DNA of 64,000 nucleotides from Saprospiraceae bacterium (GTDB taxonomy: Bacteria; Bacteroidota; Bacteroidia; Chitinophagales; Saprospiraceae): positions 434,001-498,000 of the forward strand of contig JADKEB010000033.1 of NCBI GenBank assembly GCA_016718205.1, given 5' to 3'. A program made the translations under genes and the position numbers. Shown here piece after piece: positions 36,970 to 47,320 of this stretch (within the stretch, counting starts at the first letter, position 1; every line of letters begins with the position of its first letter). Below the pieces are notes generated by a model. It saw only the letters and a list, made by a program, of their open reading frames with translations. It had not been told where the DNA came from and searched no databases.

Positions 36970-37933
36970 ATGCAAGATGGTGTCCACAACATACACGACA
37001 AATTTGTTAGGGAATCTTTTTCTGATCCTGGCAGGGCTATTGCTTTTTTAGAGCGATTTTTGCCCGATGAAATGCTTAAAAATTTGAATCTTTCATCTCT
37101 GAAGGTACTTCAAGAATCCTATCTGAATGAAGCATTGAAAGAACATTTTTCTGACTTGGTTTTTTGAAGTTTCACTGAGCAATCATCCAGCACGAACGGA
37201 TATAGCTATTCTTTTTGAACACAAATCTTCCCCTGACAAACATGTTTTGATACAGGTGGGTCACTATATGTTTGCACATTGGGTGAAGTGTCTTGCTGAA
37301 AAAAAGAAGTTGAAAGTCATCGTACCAATGATATACTACCAAGGAAAAAAGGAATGGACTTTAGCTGACCTTTCTTCTTTATTTGATTCATACCCTGACT
37401 ATATCAATAACTATGTACCTAAGCTTGCTCACTTGTTTTTTGCGCTCAATACGATCTCAGAAGATAAGATTGAAACCATCAGAGATGCTATGATGGCAGC
37501 AGCGGTGATAGCTCAAAAGTGGCGCATAAATCCTGTAACACTGCAAGCTGATTTTGAGCGGATATTCCGGCTATTTCCAATAAAAGACCCAAACTGGAAC
37601 TTTTTGGAGAAGATAGTAGTTTATGCATTAAATGTATCTGACATTACGGAAGAATTATTGGCCGAGACCATAAAATCTATACCACAACCCATAAAAGATA
37701 ATATCATGACCACTTACGACAGAATAGTCCAGAAAAACAGAAATGAAGGGGTACAAATTGGAATACAAAAAGGGAAGATCGAAGGGAAGATCGAAGGGAA
37801 GATCGAAGGGAAGATCGAGGTAGTGCTCAATTGTTTTGATCAGGATATACCTATGGCTATGATAATAAATATAGCTGGCTTATCGGAAGCAGAGGTCATC
37901 AGCATACTCAAGGAGCACAATAGGATCAAGTAG
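36970..37933 (+). pseudogene. Rpn/YhgA-like PD-(D/E)XK nuclease, module 1 (frameshifted)
   Basis: Member of the recombination-promoting nuclease / putative transposase family (Transposase_31-type). The first part, from ATG 36970, reads HDKFVRESFSDPGRAIAFLERFLP; a frameshift in a six-T run near 37162 shifts into EVSLSNHPARTDIAILFEHKSS, holding the catalytic Asp and E-x-K. The C-terminal part has Lys/Glu repeats and a helical tail (MAMIINIAGLSEAEVI). Copy 2 has five T at the same place and reads through, so the break is a one-base indel. Rpn proteins cut DNA and stimulate RecA-independent recombination; some act in phage defence. The pair of copies is described under findings. Confidence 0.8.
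37772..37819 (+). repeat. Four tandem 12-bp repeats in Rpn copy 1
   Basis: GGGAAGATCGAA four times, encoding G-K-I-E repeats just before the C-terminal tail. Copy 2 of the gene has three units (39775-39810), so copy number changed after duplication. In-frame length variation at this spot is common in this family. Confidence 0.85.
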
Positions 37934-38326
37934 TGGGATATAGGTCATATTTCTCAAAGGCTTCTTGTGTCCATTTAAATCAGGTAGGTTACACTTCTGG
38001 TAAAACCATAAAAAATAACCCATATTTCCGGTCACTGCATGAAGTACTACGTTTTATGTTTGTCAAGCCCTATCTTGAAGAAGGATGAAGGTCGCCTGTC
38101 TTATGGTTCGGTAATTTAGAGATGATTAAAAAATATCGCCGCCCTTTAAACACACAAAAGCCACAAAACTTCTTTATTCATGTGGTTCTTGTAGTCTAAA
38201 ATTACAAAACTTGTCCAGGTTTAGCGGGATTCTTAATGTCGATGGGCGAAGTTACAAACTTCGACCATCGACATTCACACATTATTTATACCAAAGGCAT
38301 GCACTTTTTCTTTGTGAGATGTTGGG
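37934..38326. other. Non-coding tail of module 1 with a strong hairpin
   Basis: Shared with the tail of module 2 up to about 38232. At 38235-38275 a 41-base near-perfect hairpin (AATGTCGATGG ... CCATCGACATT, with CGAAGTT/AACTTCG inside) marks the module end; in module 2 only a decayed version is left. It lacks a T-run, so it is not a standard terminator. An open frame at 38211-38411 crosses the hairpin and is not gene-like. Confidence 0.5.
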
Positions 38327-38780
38327 TCACCCCTTTCTACCTCGTTTCACCGTTGTTCTTTGGGCTTTGACTTGGCCCTTTTGCCCTTTGACAGTGGTGG
38401 TCTTTTTGTAACAGAATTACCCTCTGGGTCCTGTTACTTTGGTTTTAGGCTCTGTTAATAAATAAATGGTGCAGAATTGGCGAAGTTAATTTGTTCTTTT
38501 TCAAGGCGTAAATGAGGCGAATAGCCTTAGCTATTTAACGATTTTACAACGCAGAAAAAGACAAAAGAACGAGACAAAATGTTTCAGTTATTTTTTAACA
38601 GAGCCTTAGTCCTATTTACCTTATAGTTAGCATGGGCACCGGCATGCCTTGTTCTTACAGTTGTAGATGTCACCCTTGGAGGTCTGTATACATTATGAGC
38701 TCTGACCACTCTGTGAGTACTGACTATCCTTACAGTAGGTCAGTAATGACAAACTCTGTACGGGTGCCAGAATGACCATG
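38327..38780 (-). pseudogene. Fragment of the gene at 40880, module 2, with inserted element
   Basis: Matches about 290 bases of the intact gene, beginning exactly at its stop codon region (TCACCCCTTTCTACC) and ending near GGGTGCCAG. A 158-bp element is inserted in it. The fragment lacks the 5' half of the gene and cannot encode the protein. Confidence 0.85.
38448..38605. mobile_element. MITE-like element with GGCTCTGTTAA ends and TTA target duplication
   Basis: Terminal repeats GGCTCTGTTAA and TTAACAGAGCC are perfect. The intact gene copy supplies the empty site: it reads GGTTTTAGTCC, and the filled site has TTA on both sides (38445-38447 and 38606-38608). So this is a demonstrable insertion with a 3-bp duplication. 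No coding capacity; it would need a transposase in trans. Confidence 0.9.
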
Positions 38781-38975
38781 AAAAGTATAGTTGCGCTCAG
38801 ACGTCTGTAGCAAAATCGCCGGCACGCTTTGATTTTGTTAGCAGCTTCTTCGGTACCCCTTGTTTACTTGCCCCTTATGGCACCCACGGCTGGATTACCA
38901 TTAGTGCCACGGAGAATTTTTACCACATTGGTTATATTTATATTCAATATGAATTGATTTTTGTATTTTTGTGAA
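38781..38975. other. Leader between gene fragment and Rpn copy 2
   Basis: Nearly identical to 36781-36969 of module 1. It includes GCACCCACGGCTGGATTACC and ends with TATTTTTG a few bases before the Rpn start, a promoter-like box. No gene. Confidence 0.35.
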
Positions 38976-39923
38976 ATGCAAGATGGTGTCCACAACATAC
39001 ACGACAAATTTGTTAGGGAATCTTTTTCTGATCCTAGCAGGGCTATTGCTTTTTAGAGCGATTTTGCCCGATGAAATGCTTAAAATTTTGAATCTTTCAT
39101 CTCTGAAGGTACTTCCAAGAATCCTATCTGAATGAAGCATTGAAAGAACATTTTTCTGACTTGGTTTTTGAAGTTTCACTGAGCAATCATCCAGCACGAA
39201 CGGATATAGCTATTCTTTTTGAACACAAATCTTCCCCTGACAAACATGTTTTGATACAGGTGGGTCACTATATGTTTGCACATTGGGTGAAGTGTCTTGC
39301 TGAAAAAAAGAAGTTGAAAGTCATCGTACCAATGATATACTACCAAGGAAAAAGGAATGGACTTTAGCTGACCTTTCTTCTTTATTTGATTCATACCCTG
39401 ACTATATCAAAAACTATGTACCTAAGCTTGCTCACTTGTTTTTGCTCTCAATACGATCTCAGAAGATAAGATTGAAACCATCAGAGATGCTATGATGGCA
39501 GCAGCGGTGATAGCTCAAAAGTGGCGCATAAATCCTGTAACACTGCAAGCTGATTTTGAGCGGATATTCCGGCTATTTCCAATAAAAGACCCAAACTGGA
39601 ACTTTTTGGAGAAGATAGTAGTTTATGCATTAAATGTATCTGACATTACGGAAGAATTATTGGCCGAGACCATAAAATCTATACCACAACCCATAAAAGA
39701 TAATATCATGACCACTTACGACAGAATAGTCCAGAAAAACAGAAATGAAGGGGTACAAATTGGAATACAAAAAGGGAAGATCGAAGGGAAGATCGAAGGG
39801 AAGATCGAGGTAGTGCTCAATTGTTTTGATCAGGATATACCTATGGCTATGATAATAAATATAGCTGGCTTATCGGAAGCAGAGGTCATCAGCATACTCA
39901 AGGAGCACAATAGGATCAAGTAG
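38976..39923 (+). pseudogene. Rpn/YhgA-like PD-(D/E)XK nuclease, module 2 (frameshifted)
   Basis: Second copy of the nuclease gene, almost identical to copy 1 but broken at other places: one base is missing in the T-run near 39055 (GCGATTTTGCCC instead of GCGATTTTTGCCC), another in the A-run near 39353 and more near 39441. The region 39140-39367 carries an intact catalytic part (TDIAILFEHKSS) and 39492-39923 the intact C-terminal part. Combining the two copies gives one full, uninterrupted protein of about 320 residues. Confidence 0.8.
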
Positions 39924-40272
39924 TGGGATATAGGTCATATTTCTCAAAGGCTTCTTGTGTCCATTTAAATCAGGTAGGTTACACTTCTGGTAAAACCATA
40001 AAAATAACCCATATTTCCGGTCACTGCATGAAGTACTACGTTTTATGTTTGCCAAGCCCTATCTTGAAGAAGGATGAAGGTCGCCTGTCTTATGGTTCGG
40101 TAATTTAGAGATGATTAAAAAATATCGCCGCCCTTTAAACACACAAAAGCCACAAAACTTCGTTAGTCATGTGGCCCTTGTAGTCTAAGAATTACAAAAC
40201 TTGTCCAGGTTTAGCGGGATTCTTAATTAATGTATTGAATCGAAGATAAAACTTCGACCATCGAGGTGACTT

Positions 40273-40776
40273 CTAACAGTATATCACTTCACCAAAATGA
40301 CCCAAATTATTTATAACAACTTTTGTCCCCCAACTAAAACTCAAAAATGGAGTAACTACTTTTTCCTGATCGGATAGTTTTATTTGAACAGAAATTTTAT
40401 CCAGTATTTGTAAGTATCCCTTTTTAATAATAAATCTCGGTGATTCTTCTAATGAAAACTGGTACTTTCTTACACATTTTTCGTTAAAACTTACATGGTA
40501 ACGAGTATCAGGAATGAATAATTCAATTTCAATACCGGTTTCTGAGGTTTCTGAGTTATAAATTGAAATATAGCTAGGTTTTTGAGTCCAATCAAACATA
40601 ATTACAGTTAACACGATAGAAATAGGATAAATATACATTAACTTTTCTAAAATTGGGTTAATGACATAGTAATTGGTTATTACAATAAATATTAACCAAA
40701 TTACACAAGAAATTAATAAGCATTTTCTGTAAAATATATATTGCTTAAACCACTCTAAATTAGATATCATCTTCAT
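40273..40776 (-). CDS. Hypothetical membrane protein
   Basis: 167 residues with two N-terminal membrane segments (CLLISCVIWLIFIVITNYYVI and LMYIYPISIVLTVIMF) followed by a beta-rich soluble part (YISIYNSETSETGIEIELFI ... FLSFSWGTKVVINN). Not recognised. It lies between the second Rpn module and the intact parent gene of the fragments, and its composition is AT-rich like the peptide-island genes. A sensor or immunity-like protein is possible, but nothing in the sequence proves it. Confidence 0.5.
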   Translation of the reverse strand: MKMISNLEWFKQYIFYRKCLLISCVIWLIFIVITNYYVINPILEKLMYIYPISIVLTVIMFDWTQKPSYISIYNSETSETGIEIELFIPDTRYHVSFNEKCVRKYQFSLEESPRFIIKKGYLQILDKISVQIKLSDQEKVVTPFLSFSWGTKVVINNLGHFGEVIYC

Positions 40777-40879
40777 ATTTGTAAGAAAAAATAAAAAAAA
40801 GCTAATCAGTGAAAACAGCCCTATAAATTTTAACGCAAATCTTAATTTATAGAAATTAAAACCATAAGGAGGATCAAAT

Positions 40880-41557
40880 TCACCCCTTTCTACCTCGTTT
40901 CACCGTTGTTTTTTGGGCTTTGACTTGGCCCTTTTGCCCTTTGACAGTGGTGGTCTTTTTTGTTACAGAATTACCTCTGGGTCCTGTTACTTTGGTTTTA
41001 GTCCTGTTTACTTTATAATTAGCGTGGGCACCTGCATGCCTTGTTCTTACAGTTGTAGATGTCACTCTTGCAGGTCTGTATACATTATGAGCTCTGACCA
41101 CTCTATGAGTACTGACTATCCTTACAGTAGGTCTGTAATGACGAACTCTGTACGGGTGCCAGACTGACCAAGAAAACGGTCTCCAAGGACTCCACCATGT
41201 CGGGTATGATCTCCATCTCCAAGGTGAGATCCAAGGTCTATAAGCTGGTGCATAAATGTATCTTAAGGTAGGCCAACCCCAAACATTTATGAGAAGATGT
41301 GCATCTTTGTCCACCTTTGAGATGACTCTGATATAATCAATGTCTCCATCTCCATTTAAATCAAGGTTATTGACATGATTATTTTCAGAATTCAGTTGTT
41401 TTTCAAAGTCTTCCGGTGATGATGCATTTTTGAAAAGCTCAAGAGCACCTTCAAGACTAAAATTGTCTCCGGGTAGTCCTGTAGCATTTTCATCGCTTTG
41501 TGCAGAGATATTTAAACTTAAAATAAAGGCTGTGAGAAGCAGAAAATAATTTTTCAT
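40880..41557 (-). CDS. Secreted basic protein with calcium-loop motif (parent of the duplicated fragments)
   Basis: 225 residues. Signal peptide MKNYFLLLTAFILSLNISAQ. A short conserved domain (LPGDNFSLEGALELFKNA ... NNLDLNGDGDIDYIRVISK) with an EF-hand-like DLNGDGDIDYI loop is found in many Bacteroidota proteins of unknown function. This is followed by a Trp/Arg/Tyr/Pro-rich middle (PWISPWRWRSYPTWWSPWR) and a strongly basic Lys/Arg/Thr tail. The 3' half was copied into both Rpn modules to the left. Function unknown; the basic aromatic tail may bind DNA, glycans or peptidoglycan. Confidence 0.65.
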   Translation of the reverse strand: MKNYFLLLTAFILSLNISAQSDENATGLPGDNFSLEGALELFKNASSPEDFEKQLNSENNHVNNLDLNGDGDIDYIRVISKVDKDAHLLINVWGWPTLRYIYAPAYRPWISPWRWRSYPTWWSPWRPFSWSVWHPYRVRHYRPTVRIVSTHRVVRAHNVYRPARVTSTTVRTRHAGAHANYKVNRTKTKVTGPRGNSVTKKTTTVKGQKGQVKAQKTTVKRGRKG

Positions 41558-41679
41558 GATGATTTTGATTTTTAAAGGTTAAATAAAAGTTCTGATTTGA
41601 CAATATAAATTAATAAAGGTTTATTTATATTTTTGTACTCAAAGATGAAGATTTTTTTTTTAGAACTTTTTAGAACTTT

Positions 41680-41859
41680 AGAGTATGTTTAAATTTTTAT
41701 GTTTGAGCGAAAGTGAGGAAATTTAATTTTGGACAAGGCATATTTTGCAGTCGTAGCCGGAAGTTCAAGCATAGCCTGACGCTGAACGGCGAAAAATATA
41801 ACGCTGGATAAAATTAAATTTGCCACTTGAGCCAAATGATAAAAGTTTAAACATACTCT
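41680..41859. mobile_element. MITE-like element, copy C (180 bp)
   Basis: Ends AGAGTATGTTTAAA and TTTAAACATACTCT. Its two arms match those of copy B (left ATGTTTGAGCGAAAGTGAGG, right GAAAAATATAACGCTGGAT and on), but the middle is absent, so it is an internally deleted form. Together with copies B and E it shows three size classes of one family. Confidence 0.85.
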
Positions 41860-41875
41860 TAGTCACATGCCTATT

Positions 41876-41921
41876 AAAAATGCGAAGAGCCCAGGTAACT
41901 AACTTACGAGGGCTCTTTCGA
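41876..41921 (-). terminator. Terminator of the candidate small RNA
   Basis: On the minus strand, AAGAGCCC pairs with GGGCTCTT across an 18-base loop, then GCATTTTT follows. Confidence 0.7.
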
Positions 41922-42072
41922 CTAAGGTCTCAAAATAAGAAAACTACTTCTTACAGATGTATCACCACCTTTATTGTTTAATACAGCAGCACTGTATCCC
42001 TTATGTCAAAATAAAACCCAAAGATAGTATTAAAGCACCACGGGTAAGATAACAATATTACTGTCTTTGGAT
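41880..42072 (-). ncRNA. Candidate small RNA of about 195 nt downstream of guaB
   Basis: A gene-free stretch bounded by a good promoter and a terminator on the same strand. The transcript would contain several compact hairpins: CCAAAGA with TCTTTGG, ATACAG-TGCTG-CTGTAT, TAAGAA with TTCTTA, and the terminator stem. Length and position would fit a 6S-Flavo-like or other conserved Bacteroidota RNA, but I cannot confirm the family and a classical 6S rod with paired ends is not evident. An Rfam covariance search would decide. Confidence 0.5.
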
Positions 42073-42076
42073 ACTG

Positions 42077-42108
42077 CAAATGTACGTACTGATATCATAA
42101 CTTGCAAC
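42077..42108 (-). promoter_or_regulatory. Promoter of the candidate small RNA
   Basis: Read on the minus strand: GTTG, 20 bases, then TACATTTG. This matches the Bacteroidota -33/-7 pattern closely, with the start expected near 42072. Confidence 0.6.
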
Positions 42109-42264
42109 TCTACAGTAAACGAAAAACCAACATATTTAGTTTCTTAATATTCGTATTTTTTTAATATTTTCATTAAAATTTTGTAATCCAGAATTCAATA
42201 GATTAGTGAAAGGTTTAATGTTTTGGAAAAAAAATTATTTTTTTTTTAAAATCAAGCTGATGAA

Positions 42265-43742
42265 CTAGCCTTTTTTACTATAATTCGGTGATTCTTTAGT
42301 GATGGTAATATTGTGTGGATGACTTTCTAGTATGCCAGAACCCGAAATTCTGACCATTTTTGCTTGTTGCATCGTTGCTATATTTGCCGCTCCGCAATAA
42401 CCCATACCTGCGCGTAGTCCTCCGAGATACTGTACCATCACTTCAGATACAGATCCTTTATACGGTACTCTTCCTTCAATTCCTTCAGGCACTAATTTTT
42501 TTACATCATCCTCAATATCCTGAAAATACCGGTCTTTACTACCCAATTCCATGGCACCGAGTGAACCCATTCCTCTGTAAACTTTAAATTTCCTACCTTC
42601 AAAGAGTATTGTCTCACCGGGAGCTTCTTCCGTACCGGCAAATAAGGATCCTGCCATTATCGAGCTTGCTCCTGCAGCAAGTGCCTTTGCGATATCACCT
42701 GTATATCTGATACCGCCATCTCCTATGATGGGTACTCCGGTGCCTTGAAGTCCTTTTGCAGCATTCATGATGGCAAAAGCTGAGGTACTCCGACTCCTGC
42801 CACGATCCTTGTGGTACATATACTACCGGGACCAACACCTACCTTGACGCCGTTTACACCAGCATCAACTAAAGCTTTTGCCCCTTCGGCCGTCGCCACA
42901 TTTCCACCTACAATTTGAAGGTCTTTATGTCTTTTTCTTACTGAAGCTATAGCGTCCAATACACCTTTTGAATGTCCATGTGCCGTATCTATACAGATCA
43001 CATCTACACCTACTTGAACCAATGCATCTACACGTTCGAAAAGATCCTTCGAAACTCCTACAGCCGCACCTACATACAATCTCCCATGTGTATCTTTGGC
43101 TGAGTTGGGAAAGTTTTCGAGTTTCATGATATCTTTATACGTAATTAAGCCTATGAGTGTATTTGCATCATCTACAACAGGTAGTTTTTCGATTTTGTAT
43201 TTTTGAAGGATTTCTTTAGCTTGTGGTAGTGTTGTACCTTTTGGAGCAGTTATGAGCCTTTCTTTTGTCATGATTTCTGTGACACTGCGCTCTGCTTCTG
43301 TTTCAAATCTCAGGTCTCTGTTGGTCAGTATGCCTACAAGCTTATTTTGGCTATCTATGACTGGTATGCCCCCAATCTTGTTGATAAACATGAGGTGGTG
43401 GGCATCCTTGACTTTAGCATCCTGGGTCAGCGTCACCGGATCGAGGATCATACCACTCTCTGATCTTTTGACTGACCTGACTTGATTGGCTTGCGCTTCG
43501 ATGGTCATATTTTTATGAATGATGCCGAGTCCGCCTTCTCTTGCCATAGCTATAGCCAGCTTGTACTCGGTCACAGTATCCATAGCAGCGGAGACAATGG
43601 GGGATTTTATTCTTAGATCTGTGGTAAACTGAGTGGAGATGTCTACTTCTCTTGGTAGTACCTCGGAGTATGAAGGGATCAAGAGCACATCATCGAATGT
43701 AAGTGCTTCTTCTATCTGATGAATTGTATTTATATATTCCAT
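42265..43742 (-). pseudogene. guaB: IMP dehydrogenase, frame broken by a probable 7-bp deletion
   Basis: Catalyses IMP to XMP, the committed step of GMP synthesis. From ATG 43742: TFDDVLLIPSYSEVLP, two CBS domains (about residues 95-215), the catalytic loop GPGSICTTRIVAGVG, then the frame ends at LLPS. A second frame continues SAFAIMNAAKGLQG, GDGGIRYTGDIAKALAAG, the flap RGMGSLGAM and the C-terminus to 42265. The family reads VPQLSAFAI at the join; here CCTCAGCT is followed directly by TTTGCC. Restoring a second CTCAGCT gives exactly that protein, so one unit of a 7-bp tandem repeat seems lost. Either a real null mutation or a sequence error; the latter is likelier for such a gene. Confidence 0.9.
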
Positions 43743-43886
43743 GCGCAAAAGTAGAAAGATATATGATGAGGACAAAACTTTGGATTGTTATTTGTAACTG
43801 AAAATATTTTTTATTGACTTTTGAGGGTTTTAATTTGTTTTATATTTAAAAAATATTTCTTTTGCGTGACCAACACAATAGCCGGT

Positions 43887-44333
43887 ATGCTAAATATTTA
43901 TTCGGATGAACACTTTATGCTGCAAGCGATAAAAGAAGCAGAAAAAGCAAGAGATGCAGGAGAGGTTCCCGTAGGTGCTGTAATAGTATCCAGAAATCAA
44001 ATCATAGCCAGAGCACATAATCAAACACAGTTGCTCAATGATGTAACTGCCCATGCTGAGATACTGGCTATAACGACGGCATCTTCTTATTTAGGCAGTA
44101 AATACTTCAAGGAATGTACTTTGTTTGTGACATTAGAACCCTGTATCATGTGTGCCGGTGCATTGTATTGGTCTCAGATCGATAGAATAGTATATGGGGC
44201 AAGTGATGAAAAGAGAGGGTTTATGCGTTATGGTAAAGAGTTGTTACATCCGGCAACTAAACTTGAATTTGGTATCAGACATGATGAATGCGCCACTTTA
44301 ATGACAGCATTTTTTGCTACAAGAAGAAGCTGA
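43887..44333 (+). CDS. tadA: tRNA-specific adenosine deaminase-like enzyme
   Basis: 148 residues from ATG 43887 (MLNIYSDEHFMLQAIKEA). Zinc-dependent deaminase fold: His and the catalytic Glu in TAHAEILAI, the two Cys in LEPCIMCAGAL. VPVGAVIV and RIVYGASDEKRGFM are typical of TadA, which changes A34 to inosine in tRNA-Arg; guanine deaminase-like relatives exist but are less likely given the motif set. Divergent from guaB. Confidence 0.88.
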   Translation: MLNIYSDEHFMLQAIKEAEKARDAGEVPVGAVIVSRNQIIARAHNQTQLLNDVTAHAEILAITTASSYLGSKYFKECTLFVTLEPCIMCAGALYWSQIDRIVYGASDEKRGFMRYGKELLHPATKLEFGIRHDECATLMTAFFATRRS

Positions 44334-44341
44334 CATGATAT

Positions 44342-47177
44342 CTATTGTTTTATAAATTTTGAAGTGTAATTTCTGCCTTCACTTATTATTGTCACAAAAT
44401 AAATACCTGTATTCCAGTGACTTATATCCACCTCAGTGACTTTGGAATTTTGAAAGTACTTTTCTTTTCCTTGAATATCGACAATACTGAAACTTTTGAC
44501 TGATAATTGTTCGGGATAGTTTATTGATATTTTGTCAAAAGCCGGAGAAGGATATATCTCAATATTGGTAAGTTGTGCAGTGATATCACCTGTATCTGTA
44601 GGCCTTTCTACAAATGCTTTCACTTCTCTGATATCACTTTGACACACTACGTGATCATAATGCACTTCCCAGTCATAGAAATAGTAGTAATAAATAGCGC
44701 CAAAAGTGGATGCATTGATAGTGAGTACATTATCAATAATATATGGATATTGGGTATTGTTGAAAGTGCGTACCAAACGAGGAGACTTATAACCTAATTC
44801 TTTGATATTAAATGCTTCATCGGTGTACATTTTGTATTGGATGCCTGGTTTTAAAGCCGCGTCAAGCTGAATTCTGAAAGAACCCACCTCAATCAGTACA
44901 TCTTTTGAAAACAGAATATTTCCATCTTTATCAGCAATAATGATTCTTCGATTTCCTTTTGTATCTGAATTGCTGAGTACAGATTTGATAATACAAGACC
45001 TTTCGACGTTAAAGACTAAGCCACCGGCCAGAGTATTGGCACCATACAAATCAGTAGCAGGAAAGGTATAAGCTCCTACTTTTTTTGTTTTAAAATCGAT
45101 GACTTCACTAGCCCGAGCATAATATTTTATGGTAGAATCCAAAGGTGATGTCTTATAAAGCGGGCCGGTAAAAACAGGATTTATTAAATCAGGATATTCA
45201 AACCATTGGGTCATAGGCAAATTGGATTTTAAGGTTGCTGTACTTCCCTTTTTGATAGAGTCGCCTTTTAAAGTCCAATCAAATTCAACCATTTTAATGG
45301 TGATCGTATCAGTTAATGTGGTGTTGCAATAATCTGTGGATGCAAGTGTCAATGTCTGGGATTTATCGATCAGTATGCTTTGATCAGTGCTTCCATTGCT
45401 CCATTTGTATTTATCGGCTTTGACAGAGGCGATGTCTACAGATGTTCCTTTACATATTTTGACTTCACGTACATCATTGATCAGTTTTGTACCTGGAGCG
45501 AAGCATCCTGAAATTACATTTATGGGCTTAGAAATGGTAGTACATCCTTTAGAATCAGTCATTTTGACAAAATACTTTGGGAATGTTGGTTTCAATTCTG
45601 GAAGTGGTGCTCCCGTTATTCCATAAGTAGGAAGCATAGCCTGTCGGTGCAACCAAAGAAATAGCGTTTCCTTTCCATATTATCTCATCATTATAGACAG
45701 GAAGATGCGGGGTGATACATTTTGCTTCCTGAATGAAGTAAGTATTGTCAGCTTTTAGTTGGGTGAAAGTCTCCGTGGTCCCGGACGGCCATCGGACCCG
45801 CACACTATCTATCTTATCCGAAGTACCTAAACCGAATATCTGCTGGAAGGAGTTAAATATGCCATAACTTTCACCACCTTTGACATATCTGACTTGTCTT
45901 CCTTTCGGTGTAAAAAGAGTGATATGTGCGCCTACTGAAGATCTGTTGGATTTGCTACCTTCCAGATTTAACTTTATAAAATGGTTTTGGTTTGGTTTAT
46001 TGAGCCATAGTTCGTCATCTTTGAGACCCGGCAGATTGATCGGCTCATTGATATGTGCATAAATATCGGGAAAACCGTCATCATTAAGATCACCTGAAGT
46101 CAGCGACCTTGGCAGATTCGGCCCTAAAACATCTCTTAGGTTTTTAAATGTCATATTGCCCTGATTATGAAAGATGATGACACCATCTACACCAGCGGTG
46201 ACGATATCCAGAAAACCATCATTATCCAGATCAATCATGATAGCCTGAAAACCAAAGGAGGAGATAGAAGGGCCCTTGGTTACTGGTACAAATTTCTGAT
46301 TGGCCACATTTTCCAGCAGTATGTGTGGTGCATAGTGGTTGACCACAAAGGCATCCTGATCTCCATCATTGTCCAGATCACCAAATGCTGTCACCCATGA
46401 TTGTTCTCCACTGTTCAAGCCAAATTCAGCTCCTTTTTCTTCGAAGAAACTGTTACCTCTATTGATGTATAATCTATTAATTCGGCGAGGATCATCAGCT
46501 CTGGTTATATAAGCCCTGCATTTGGAAATGGACAGATCAGGCAGAAAATCGCCATTGACATCCGTCCAGACGCTACCATAATTTCCAGACCCATCAGTTG
46601 TGTCACCCTTCATAAAGTCAATGACTGGTGTGAGTACCAGGTTACCGTTTTTATCATTGAGATATATGCGGCTGGGACCATCATCATTGGTCAGGAAATA
46701 GTCCAGCCATCCATCATTATTGATGTCTATGGTGTTGGACCCTTGAGCATAAATGCCCGATTGAAAAGCTTTTTTTGTGATTTTGTTATTTATAAATGAA
46801 CTCACATTGATCAGGCTATATTCGCCACTTGTTATGATTTCAGGTGTACCATCATTATTGAGATCACCGGCGGCAAGGGTGATCTCGCTGTTTTGAGCTA
46901 ATCTTAAGGAATCTGTCAACTTGATTGCAAAATGCCTGCCACTGCTGATGAAAGATTTGAGCCAAATACCTTTGTCAATAACAACAATATCGTCAATAAG
47001 GTCACCGTCAAGGTCAAGTATTCCGCCGGGTATCACGCTTCTGGTGGGAAAAGATTTTTTGTACAACCTTGTTTTGTTTTCAAAATCGGGCTGAGCGGAA
47101 CCAGTAAAGACTACAACGAACGACCAAAACAAAATTGCCAATGTACATCTACAAAAATATAGATATGAATTTATCAT
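44342..47177 (-). pseudogene. FG-GAP/ASPIC-UnbV surface protein with T9SS sorting domain, frameshifted
   Basis: From ATG 47177: signal peptide to about SAQP, then six or more FG-GAP/VCBS-type blades with calcium loops (DLNNDGTPEI, DINNDGWLDY, DLDNDGDQDAF, DLDNDGFLDI, DLNDDGFPDI), then an ASPIC/UnbV domain (VGAHITLFTPKGRQVRYVKGG ... DSVRVRWPSGTTE). Near 45570 the frame ends (PKVFCQND); the next frame continues KYFVKMTDSKGC, so one extra A in the CCCAAAG run is enough to explain it. The second part (to 44342) has Ig-like sequence and ends with a T9SS type A domain (IEIYPSPAFDKISI ... YTSKFIKQ). About 945 residues if repaired. A calcium-binding propeller displayed by T9SS; ligand unknown. Confidence 0.8.
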
Positions 47178-47249
47178 AATGTTTAAAAGTGTAATATTAC
47201 TACATTTTTTAAAAATATGTGTGATGTATTGAAAAAAAATAAAAAACTC

Positions 47250-47280
47250 TTTGGTTGTAAATAATTAATTTATAGCTTTG
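47250..47280 (+). promoter_or_regulatory. Bacteroidota-type promoter
   Basis: TTTG at 47250-47253, 19 bases, TAGCTTTG at 47273-47280: an almost ideal -33/-7 pair about 40 bases before the ATG at 47321. Confidence 0.75.
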
Positions 47281-47320
47281 CTTTTGCAATTAAATTTTAC
47301 TTCTAAAAAATCAAAAGAAT

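Noticed and set aside
37772..37819. Short tandem repeats as a CRISPR-like array
   Set aside because: Units are 12 bp without spacers and encode G-K-I-E repeats in frame inside a nuclease gene.
38211..38411. 66-residue open frame across the module junction
   Set aside because: It runs through the hairpin and into the antisense of a gene fragment; it is produced by the junction.
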